Part shown: piece by piece, positions 1 to 6,345 of the stretch
Numbering within the stretch: position 1 is the stretch's first letter
Layout of the letters: the number at the start of each line of letters is the position of its first letter
Assembly: GCA_041584475.1 (NCBI GenBank)
Contig: JBFHDX010000146.1
Location: 1-8,023, forward strand
Reading direction: 5' to 3'
DNA length: 8,023 bases
Source of the DNA: JBFHDX01 sp041584475
GTDB taxonomy: Bacteria; Pseudomonadota; Alphaproteobacteria; UBA8366; JADFVY01
Program-made: the position numbers and the translations under genes
The notes under the pieces: generated by a model
Told to the model about the DNA's origin: nothing
Seen by the model: only the letters and a program-made list of their open reading frames with translations
Databases searched by the model: none

Positions 1-164
1 CGTGGTACCACGTCCTCGTCGACGGCGCGCCGCACGCGACCTACGTCGCCGAGCGCCACCTCGAGCCGGCCGAGCCGCCGCGCCGGATCGCGCACGACCT
101 CGTCGACCTCCTGTTCGGCGGCTTCGACGGCGAGTCCTACCGCCCGCGGCAGCGGGTGAACTAG
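1..164 (+). CDS. hspQ: HspQ (YccV-like) heat-shock protein, C-terminal part
   Basis: This is the 3' end of a gene whose start lies outside the window. The first full codon is at base 3, 53 residues are readable, and a TAG stop sits at 162-164. The visible peptide opens with WYHVLVDG, followed by TYVAERHLEP and a tail containing HDLVDLLFGGFDGESYRPR. The WYHV...TYVAE..LEP pattern is characteristic of the YccV-like domain of HspQ, a small protein of about 105-120 aa first described as binding hemimethylated DNA and later linked to heat shock and to specificity enhancement of the Lon protease in enterics. The length beyond the motif fits alphaproteobacterial members, which carry a short acidic/aromatic tail. 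The identification comes from motif memory, and the N-terminal half cannot be checked here. Confidence 0.85.
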   Translation, partial: WYHVLVDGAPHATYVAERHLEPAEPPRRIAHDLVDLLFGGFDGESYRPRQRVN

Positions 165-221
165 CGGCGGGGGGCGGCGGCTGTCTCGCGCGGCTCCGTC
201 ATTTTCGGTGGTGCTACAGAT

Positions 222-243
222 CAGGCGACCGCGCGGACGCCTG
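222..243. terminator. Palindrome between convergent genes, possible bidirectional terminator
   Basis: CAGGCG (222-227) pairs with CGCCTG (238-243). After an A-A mismatch the centre CCGCGCGG is itself self-complementary, so 22 bases form an almost perfect palindrome. It sits between the stop of hspQ (164) and the stop of the minus-strand orphan gene (252), where a shared terminator would be expected. Neither side carries a clear T-run, so intrinsic termination is an inference from position and stem strength only. Confidence 0.35.
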
Positions 244-251
244 CTTGTCGG

Positions 252-563
252 TCAGACTTCCACGCCTCGGTCGGCCAGCAATCGTCGTATGAGTTTTCGT
301 GAAGGCTCCCCCACATGTTCGGCTGGGACGAATCCTCTCACGAACACGCGACCCGTTTCATTGATCACCGCACTAATATTCTGGAACCGATATTGCACCG
401 ATGCTCGCGTGCGTCCTTTCAATGGTCCCTCGACCAGCTCGCTGATGATCTCGGACTTCACGAAATCGCGGCCCATTTCCTGGAGGCGCAACATCCGGAC
501 ATAGGCTTCAACGGCAGCGGCCATCTCGGCTTCGCTCCACCGCGATCTATCGGTTGCCACCAT
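252..563 (-). CDS. Orphan small protein resembling the N-terminal domain of HNH-type nucleases
   Basis: This is a 103-aa protein. The ATG at 563 is preferred because AAGGG (minus strand, bases 572-576) lies 8 nt upstream; a GTG three codons earlier would overlap that site. The protein is soluble, with no signal peptide or membrane segment. It begins with a charged helix (SRWSEAEMAAAVEAYVRML, residues 7-25), has a conserved-looking core (GRTRASVQYRFQNISAV, residues 50-66), and ends with GFVPAEHVGEPSRKLIRRLL. The pattern W-(S/T)-x-(A/E)-E-...-AYxxML...GRT+xSVxYRxQNISAV...VG resembles a module I remember at the N-terminus of HNH/restriction-type endonucleases; this is from memory and unverified. 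No HNH or other catalytic motif follows, because the TGA at 252-254 ends the frame, so it is either a stand-alone domain or a remnant. Bases 241-540 are about 57% GC by hand count, well below the neighbouring genes, which suggests horizontal acquisition. The reading frame is intact. Confidence 0.6.
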   Translation of the reverse strand: MVATDRSRWSEAEMAAAVEAYVRMLRLQEMGRDFVKSEIISELVEGPLKGRTRASVQYRFQNISAVINETGRVFVRGFVPAEHVGEPSRKLIRRLLADRGVEV

Positions 564-740
564 ATTCTGCACCCTTTTTTCTGCTCGGATGACGGCACAC
601 TACTCGTCGGTATGTTCACGTGTCTTCACGCATTTGACACAGGACTTCCAAACGCATTCCGCACGGCGAGGGTCCTGCGATGCCATGGTCGGGCGGGCGG
701 CTGCCGGGGCCGCGCGCATCCTGGCGGCGTCGAGGGGCCG

Positions 741-773
741 CTTAATATTAGGAACAACTAATATAATATTAGG
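741..773. promoter_or_regulatory. AT-rich island with repeated palindromic elements, candidate promoter/operator
   Basis: In strongly GC-rich surroundings this run is nearly all A and T. It contains the 10-base direct repeat TAATATTAGG at 743-752 and 764-773. The second copy lies within an inverted repeat, CTAATAT (758-764) and ATATTAG (766-772) around a single A, and the first contains the 8-bp palindrome TAATATTA (743-750). A perfect -10 hexamer, TATAAT, lies at 762-767 on the plus strand, but no good -35 exists at normal spacing. If it is the ettA promoter, transcription would start near 774 and leave a leader of about 300 nt. A regulator binding two related sites over the -10 is an inference. 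Confidence 0.4.
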
Positions 774-842
774 TCACTCTATCCCGATCCACGGCCCCGG
801 AACGCACCCCCAAACCCTGTGCGATGTGTGCGGCAGAGAGGG

Positions 843-914
843 GCCGGCCGGCGCCACCGGCTTCGGATGTGAAATCCGAAGCCCGGTCCCATGGCCATCC
901 CGCCGGCCGGCGCC
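843..914. repeat. 13-bp direct repeat flanking a hairpin
   Basis: GCCGGCCGGCGCC occurs at 843-855 and again at 902-914, 59 bases apart, on either side of the hairpin at 856-887. Each copy is largely self-complementary, so the copies could also pair with each other. In DNA this rich in GC the repeat could be coincidental. Confidence 0.4.
856..887 (+). other. Strong hairpin in the ettA leader
   Basis: CTTCGGAT (861-868) pairs perfectly with ATCCGAAG (874-881) around a 5-nt loop. Allowing one bulged C (882), the stem continues with ACCGG (856-860) and CCGGT (883-887), giving 13 base pairs. There is no T-run after it, so a simple intrinsic terminator is unlikely. It could be a leader structure of the ettA transcript or a factor-dependent pause site. 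The structure is seen directly; its role is unknown. Confidence 0.5.
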
Positions 915-996
915 GCGCCCGTGGACCATGTGCCGCCGGCGGCCTCGTTGCATGGCGGGGCGGGTTGCGGTACAAGGGCGCCCGCGCGCCCGCTCG

Positions 997-1034
997 GGCC
1001 GGTCGGACCACACCGGCCACACGGCCGACCGGCC
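997..1034 (+). other. GC-only inverted repeat 47 nt upstream of the ettA start
   Basis: GGCCGGTCGG (997-1006) and CCGACCGGCC (1025-1034) are exact reverse complements, giving a 10-bp stem with an 18-nt loop. It lies close to the ribosome-binding region of ettA and could affect translation initiation if transcribed. Chance occurrence in GC-rich sequence cannot be excluded. Confidence 0.35.
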
Positions 1035-1081
1035 GGGCGCGAACCCCGTCACCCCCAGCGAAGCGGAGCGCGGCTCGACCC

Positions 1082-2761
<1,680 letters not shown>

Positions 2762-2763
2762 AC

Positions 2764-2807
2764 CAGCGCGGGGCGGGGCGGACGGGCCGTCAGCTGCCCG
2801 CGCGCTG
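2764..2807. terminator. Inverted repeat at the ettA/mlaC convergent junction
   Basis: CAGCGCGGGGC (2764-2774) pairs with GCCC-G-CGCGCTG (2796-2807), giving 11 base pairs with one bulged G and a 21-nt loop. It starts 2 nt after the ettA stop and runs into the last codons of mlaC, a sensible place for a shared terminator. No T-run follows on either strand, so Rho-dependent or no termination here remains possible. Confidence 0.3.
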
Positions 2808-3461
2808 CCGCTTCAGCTTGGCCACCTGGGTGCGCAGCTCCGCCAGCAGCGCCGCGATCTTGCCGCCGTTGCGCTCGAGGATGGCGGCGTATTCGTCGCG
2901 CTGGGCGATCGCCATGCTCACCCCCTCGACGCGGACGTCGACGACGGCGTGGCGGTTGCCCTCGGTGAGCACCTGCCAGTCGAGCCGCACCTTGTCGCCG
3001 GCGTTCGGCAGGTTGACCTCGGTCATCACCACCCGGTAGCGCTCGTTCGGTTCGCCGACCGCGCGCCTGACCGCGAATGTCTCGCCGGCGTAGGTGGCGA
3101 ACAGGCGGGCGTAGGTGAGCACCATCAGGTCCTCGTACAGCGCCTGGAATTCCCGCAACTCCGCCTCGGTCGCCTGGCGTCCGTAGCGGCCGAGCACGAA
3201 GCGGCTGATGCGCGGCAGGTCGAAGTTCGCCCGCAGCAGTTCGCGGAAGCGGCGCTCGCGCTCGTCCGGCGTGATGCCGTCGGGCGACAGCTGGCGGATC
3301 GCCTCGTCGCCGAGCGTCTCGATGAAACGGCTGATCGACTCGGACGGCGCCGCCGCCGGCGCCACCGGCGCCAGCGCCAGCGAGGCGACGAGGCCGAGCA
3401 TCAAGAGGGCGCTGCGCCGCGCGAGCATCGTGCGGTCGTCACGGTTGTTGCGGCGGCGCAT
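2790..3461 (-). CDS. mlaC: Phospholipid-binding ABC-transport auxiliary protein MlaC (Ttg2D)
   Basis: This 223-aa periplasmic protein ferries phospholipid between the MlaA complex at the outer membrane and the MlaFEDB importer of the inner membrane. It has a signal peptide with a basic start, a hydrophobic run (ALLMLGLVASLALAPVA, about 18-34) and an AAA-type cleavage site near 38. The mature part matches the family: RELLRANFDLPRISRFVLGRY (about 73-93), FQALYEDLMVLTYARLF, then V-D-V-R-V-E-GVSMAIAQRDEYAAIL (about 174-195). The C-terminus is a basic helix (LRTQVAKLKRQR). Length is normal for MlaC. The start at ATG 3461 has GGGAG (minus strand, 3469-3473) 7 nt upstream and makes the gene overlap the mlaA stop by 23 nt. 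The internal ATG at 3428 would leave a 10-nt gap and also encode a good signal peptide, but it lacks a clear ribosome site. Cotranscription with mlaA is very likely. Confidence 0.9.
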   Translation of the reverse strand: MRRRNNRDDRTMLARRSALLMLGLVASLALAPVAPAAAPSESISRFIETLGDEAIRQLSPDGITPDERERRFRELLRANFDLPRISRFVLGRYGRQATEAELREFQALYEDLMVLTYARLFATYAGETFAVRRAVGEPNERYRVVMTEVNLPNAGDKVRLDWQVLTEGNRHAVVDVRVEGVSMAIAQRDEYAAILERNGGKIAALLAELRTQVAKLKRQRAGS

Positions 3462-4284
3462 TCGTCGGCTCCCGGCTCTGCTCACGGTCCATGCTGTCGA
3501 AATCGATCATCGGCGGCATGGTTTCAAGCCCCCCGGTTCCCAGGCCGCGCCCGTTCGCGATCTCCGCCGCGCGGCGCTGGCGGTAGGCGCTGCGTACGGT
3601 GGCGTAGAAGTCGAGCGAGGCGCGGCGCAGCTCGTCGATGGTCTCGATGTTGCGCGAGCGCCAGTCGATCGTGTCGACGGCGAGCCGCACCCACGGTCCC
3701 TCGTCGGCGTAGTCGCCGTAGATCTCGTTGCCGCCGAGCACACCGAACGGATCCATCAGGCTGTTGACGCCGAGACCGACGCCGTCGCGCACGCCGGACG
3801 GGCCGAGAAACGGGATGACCACATAGGGTCCGGGCTGCACGCCCCAGACCGCCAGCGTCTGGCCGAAATCCTCGGTGTGCTTGGGGATGCCGGCCTCGGT
3901 GGCGACGTCGATGAGGCCACCCAGCCCGAGCACCGTGTTGGTCAGGAACCGGCCGGACGTGTCGCGGGCGCGCACCCACTCGCCCTGCAGGAGGCTGTTC
4001 AGCAGGATCACCGGCTCCTGCAGATTGTCGAGGAAATTGCGGATGCCGGTGCGCACGCCGCGCGGCGTCACCGCGCGGTAGCCGATCGCGATCGGCCGCA
4101 GCAGCGCCACGTCGACCACCTCGTTGAACTGGAAGACCGCGCGGTTCAGGGGCTCGAACGGGTCGTTGAGCTCGCGGTAGGCCGCGAGCTCCTCCGGGTC
4201 GGTCGGTCGCGTCGCGCAACCGCCGAGGCTTAGCATGGCGGACAGCGACAACAGGATCGCCGCCCGCACCGGGGTCGCCTGCAT
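3439..4284 (-). CDS. mlaA: Outer-membrane lipoprotein MlaA (VacJ)
   Basis: This 281-aa lipoprotein removes misplaced phospholipid from the outer leaflet of the outer membrane and passes it to MlaC. The signal peptide is MQATPVRAAILLSLSAMLSL with lipobox LGGC (20-23). Residue +2 after the lipidated Cys23 is Ala, not Asp, consistent with outer-membrane sorting. Family blocks are all present: NDPFEPLNRAVFQFNE (40-55), RFLTNTVLGLGGLIDVA (112-128), EDFGQTLAVWGV (138-149), GPYVVIPFLGPSGVRD (152-167) and NSLMDPF (174-180). The tail beyond about 245 is a low-complexity, proline-rich extension, which makes it about 30 aa longer than the E. coli protein. ATG 4284 is chosen because it begins the lipoprotein signal; GGAGGGGAA lies just upstream. 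A longer frame from 4437 would put the signal sequence internal. A weak promoter candidate on the minus strand is TTGGCG (4413-4408) with GATTAT (4391-4386). No mlaFEDB genes are in the window. Confidence 0.95.
   Translation of the reverse strand: MQATPVRAAILLSLSAMLSLGGCATRPTDPEELAAYRELNDPFEPLNRAVFQFNEVVDVALLRPIAIGYRAVTPRGVRTGIRNFLDNLQEPVILLNSLLQGEWVRARDTSGRFLTNTVLGLGGLIDVATEAGIPKHTEDFGQTLAVWGVQPGPYVVIPFLGPSGVRDGVGLGVNSLMDPFGVLGGNEIYGDYADEGPWVRLAVDTIDWRSRNIETIDELRRASLDFYATVRSAYRQRRAAEIANGRGLGTGGLETMPPMIDFDSMDREQSREPTNAPPQQP
3469..3473 (-). promoter_or_regulatory. Ribosome-binding site deciding the mlaC start
   Basis: GGGAG on the minus strand, 7 nt before ATG 3461 and inside the end of mlaA. 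It favours this start over ATG 3428, which has no comparable site, and suggests translational coupling of the pair. Confidence 0.5.
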
Positions 4285-4425
4285 GACCGTGCTTTCCCCT
4301 CCAAGGGCGCTCGGAAGCGTTGTTCCGAGGCCGGTCGGCCCCTCGAATTCGACCCCTGAGCTAACACAGGCGTCACCAAAAGACCATAATCCATGCGGCG
4401 AGGCGGGCGCCAAGCGCAGTTTCGC

Positions 4426-4454
4426 TTTACAAGACATAAAGATATCTTTATATC
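4426..4454 (+). promoter_or_regulatory. Candidate promoter of the sahR-metF-metH operon
   Basis: TTTACA (4426-4431, one mismatch to TTGACA) and TATATC (4449-4454, four of six to TATAAT) are separated by 17 bases. The -10 lies inside the half-site array at 4436-4459, so a bound regulator would block RNA polymerase. Transcription would start near 4460, leaving a leader of about 40 nt before ATG 4501. Confidence 0.5.
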
Positions 4455-4459
4455 TTTAT
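4436..4459. promoter_or_regulatory. Triple half-site operator for the ArsR/SahR-type regulator
   Basis: Three 8-bp half-sites abut without spacers: ATAAAGAT (4436-4443), then ATCTTTAT (4444-4451), then ATCTTTAT again (4452-4459). The first two form a perfect 16-bp palindrome; the third repeats the second at an exact 8-bp step. The block is AT-rich in a GC-rich genome, overlaps the candidate -10, and lies about 40 nt upstream of an ArsR-family gene start. I noticed no other copy of the half-site in the window. That the product of the downstream gene binds here is an inference from position and symmetry. Confidence 0.75.
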
Positions 4460-4483
4460 CAGATCGAAGCCAAAAGCGGGTAC

Positions 4484-4490
4484 AGGGAGA
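4484..4490 (+). promoter_or_regulatory. Ribosome-binding site deciding the sahR start
   Basis: AGGGAGA lies 10 nt before ATG 4501. It fixes this start over an in-frame upstream ATG at 4393, which would place the operator and promoter inside the coding sequence. Confidence 0.65.
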
Positions 4491-4500
4491 CATCACGTCC

Positions 4501-5475
4501 ATGGAAGTCCTGCTCAACGGCCTGCGGGCCGCGGCTGAACCGAGTCGCCTGCGTCTGCTGGCGCTTTGCGCCCACGCCGAACTCACCGTCAGCGAGCTGG
4601 TCCAGATCATCGGCCAGAGCCAGCCGCGCGTCTCCAGGCACCTCAAGCTGCTATGCGAGGCCGGCTTGCTCGACCGGTTCCGGGAGGGCACCTGGGCGTT
4701 CTACCGGCTCGCCGAGCGCGGCGCGTGCGCCGACCTCGCGCGCCAGATCATCGACCTGATCCCCGACGACGACACGACGCTGGCGCTCGATCTCGAGCGG
4801 CTCGAGGCGGTCAAGCGGGCGAACGCCGAACGCGCGGCCGCCTATTTCCGGCGCAACGCCGGCGACTGGCACAAGATCCGCTCGCTGCACATCGCCGAAC
4901 ACAAGGTCGAGGAGGCGCTGCAGCGGCTGCTGCCGGCGAGCGGCATCGCGGATTTCCTCGATATCGGGACCGGGACCGGGCGCATCCTCGAGCTCATCGG
5001 CGGCCGCGTCGAGCGCGGCACCGGCATCGACCTGTCGCGCGAGATGCTGTCGGTGGCGCGCTCGAACCTGCAGAAGGCCAACCTGCGCAACTGCCAGGTG
5101 CGCCAGGGCGACATGTACCAGCTGCCGTTCCCCGGCCAGAGCTTCGATGCCGCCGTCATCCACCAGGTGCTGCATTTCGCGGAGGACCCGGCCGAGGTCA
5201 TCGCCGAGGCGGGGCGCGCGCTGCGCCCGGGCGGCCGCCTCGTGGTCGTCGATTTCGCGCCGCACGACGTCGAGCTGCTGCGCACCGAGCACGCGCACCG
5301 CCGGCTCGGCTTCCACGATGCCGAGGTGCAGCGCTGGTTCCGCGCGGCGGGGCTGGTGCCCGGGACGACGGTGCGGCTCGAGGGGGATCCGCTGACGGTC
5401 TGCCTGTGGCCGGCGACCCGCGCCGCCAACGATGCCGGGCGGAAGGCGGCCGATGTCGCCCGGGAGAGGGCCTGA
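4501..5475 (+). CDS. sahR: ArsR-family HTH fused to SAM-dependent methyltransferase domain, SahR-like regulator
   Basis: This is a 324-aa cytoplasmic protein. Residues 1-75 form an ArsR-type winged helix with the HTH at about 28-56 (LTVSELVQIIGQSQPRVSRH, then LKLLCEAGLL) and a wing around REGTWAFYRL. The metal-binding ELCVCDL motif of arsenic sensors is absent. A helical linker (about 95-140) leads to a class I methyltransferase fold. Its SAM-binding glycine motif is LDIGTGTG (153-160), the acidic ribose-binding residue is D177 in GIDLSREML, and the later motifs are GDMYQLPF (203-210), VLHFAEDP (223-230) and LRPGGRLVVVDFAPHD (241-256). The known SahR class of ArsR regulators responds to S-adenosylhomocysteine and controls SAM-cycle genes; as I recall, its members share this two-domain build. 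Cotranscription with metF and metH and an overlapping palindromic operator support that role and autoregulation. Whether the domain still catalyses methyl transfer is unknown. The gene ends 1 nt before metF. Confidence 0.85.
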   Translation: MEVLLNGLRAAAEPSRLRLLALCAHAELTVSELVQIIGQSQPRVSRHLKLLCEAGLLDRFREGTWAFYRLAERGACADLARQIIDLIPDDDTTLALDLERLEAVKRANAERAAAYFRRNAGDWHKIRSLHIAEHKVEEALQRLLPASGIADFLDIGTGTGRILELIGGRVERGTGIDLSREMLSVARSNLQKANLRNCQVRQGDMYQLPFPGQSFDAAVIHQVLHFAEDPAEVIAEAGRALRPGGRLVVVDFAPHDVELLRTEHAHRRLGFHDAEVQRWFRAAGLVPGTTVRLEGDPLTVCLWPATRAANDAGRKAADVARERA

Positions 5476-5476
5476 C

Positions 5477-6343
5477 ATGAACGCGCCGCCGCCGAAGGTC
5501 AGTTTCGAGATCTTCCCCGCCATGACGCCGAAGGCGGAGGCCGCGCTCGACGCGGCGCTGAAGCAGCTGTCGCGGCTCAAGCCGGCCTACGTGTCGGTGA
5601 CCTACGGCGCCGACGGCAGCGGCCAGGACCGCAGCCTGCGCCTCGTCGAGCGGCTCGCCGGGCGCAAGGATGTCCGGCTCGCCGCGCACCTCACCTGCGT
5701 CGGCGCCGGGCGCGCGGCGGTCGACGACGTGGCGCGCGGCTGGTGGCAGCTCGGCGTCCGCCGCATCGTCGCGCTGCGCGGCGACGTCCCGGGCGGCGGG
5801 CCGTGGCGGCCGCATCGCGGCGGCTACAGCGGCGGCGCCGATCTCGTCGCCGGCCTGCGCCGGCTCGCCGACTTCAACATCGCCGTCGCCGCCTACCCGG
5901 AGACCCACCCGGATTCGCCCTCGCCGGCGGCCGACCTAGACAATCTGAAGCGCAAGCAGGATGCCGGCGCCGACGTGGCGATCACGCAATACTGCTTCGA
6001 CAACGAACCGATCCTGCGGCTGCGCGACCGGGCGCGGGCGGCCGGCATCGACATGCCGATCGTGCCCGGCATCCTGCCGGTCACCAACTTCGCCAAGGTC
6101 GTCGAGTTCAGCCGGCGCTGCGGCGCCAGCGTCCCCGACTGGCTGGCGGCGGAATTCGACGGGCTCGACGAGGATCCCGAGACGCGCGCGATGGTGGCCG
6201 CCTCGGTCGCCTCCGAGCAGTGCCGCACGCTGCGCGCCGAGGGCTTCGACCGGTTCCACTTCTACACGCTGAACCGCGCCGCCGTGACCTACGCGATCTG
6301 CCGCCGTCTCGGCATCCAGCCCGGCGTCGCGGAGGCCGCCTGA
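5477..6343 (+). CDS. metF: Methylenetetrahydrofolate reductase MetF
   Basis: This 288-aa TIM-barrel flavoprotein reduces 5,10-methylene-THF to 5-methyl-THF, the methyl donor for MetH; E. coli MetF has 296 aa. Key sites are visible: the N-terminal SFEIFP with catalytic-type Glu11 (usually written SFEFFPP), HLTCVG (71-76), the flavin-contact Asp103 in ALRGD, the YPETHP loop (140-145), the substrate-contact Gln171 in ITQYCFDN, PGILPVTNF (197-205) and HFYTLNR (261-267). The segment after the first strand reads FPAMTPKAE rather than the usual FPPK, a small deviation that leaves the glutamate intact. ATG 5477 is 1 nt after the regulator's stop. The purine-rich GGGAGAGGG (5462-5470), inside the end of the regulator gene, serves as ribosome site, so the two are probably translationally coupled. 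Confidence 0.95.
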   Translation: MNAPPPKVSFEIFPAMTPKAEAALDAALKQLSRLKPAYVSVTYGADGSGQDRSLRLVERLAGRKDVRLAAHLTCVGAGRAAVDDVARGWWQLGVRRIVALRGDVPGGGPWRPHRGGYSGGADLVAGLRRLADFNIAVAAYPETHPDSPSPAADLDNLKRKQDAGADVAITQYCFDNEPILRLRDRARAAGIDMPIVPGILPVTNFAKVVEFSRRCGASVPDWLAAEFDGLDEDPETRAMVAASVASEQCRTLRAEGFDRFHFYTLNRAAVTYAICRRLGIQPGVAEAA

Positions 6344-6345
6344 TC

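Larger units (their letters stand above)
573..1081. other. Gene-poor intergenic region upstream of ettA
   Basis: About 510 bases without a gene I can defend. Bases 573-740 are of mixed composition and show only a short inverted repeat (GTGTC 620-624 / GACAC 636-640), with nothing recognisable as coding. An AT-rich island follows at 741-773, then a very GC-rich leader with two strong inverted repeats and a direct repeat (listed separately). Open frames crossing this stretch on both strands give arginine/alanine/proline-rich peptides with no family resemblance and look like GC artefacts. Confidence 0.6.

Noticed and set aside
634..662. Perfect TTGACA at 634-639 as a plus-strand promoter
   Set aside because: No -10-like hexamer at 16-18 bases downstream.
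315..761. Plus-strand open frame over the orphan gene
   Set aside because: Antisense to the better-supported minus-strand gene and its peptide has no recognisable domain.
856..887. Hairpin considered as a tRNA anticodon arm or attachment-site remnant
   Set aside because: The 7-nt loop reading lacks the invariant U33 and there are no acceptor, D or T arms around it.
824..1081. Long in-frame extension of ettA upstream of ATG 1082
   Set aside because: The added peptide is low-complexity Arg/Ala/Pro, while EttA proteins start with MASYQYV-type sequence exactly at 1082.
4393..4500. Upstream in-frame extension of the sahR-like gene from ATG 4393
   Set aside because: It would put the promoter and triple half-site operator inside the coding sequence, the extra peptide does not look like an ArsR N-terminus, and ATG 4501 has a good ribosome site.
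4285..4500. SAM or SAH riboswitch upstream of the methionine operon
   Set aside because: The predicted leader is only about 40 nt, I see no conserved riboswitch core, and the operator plus regulator explain control without one.
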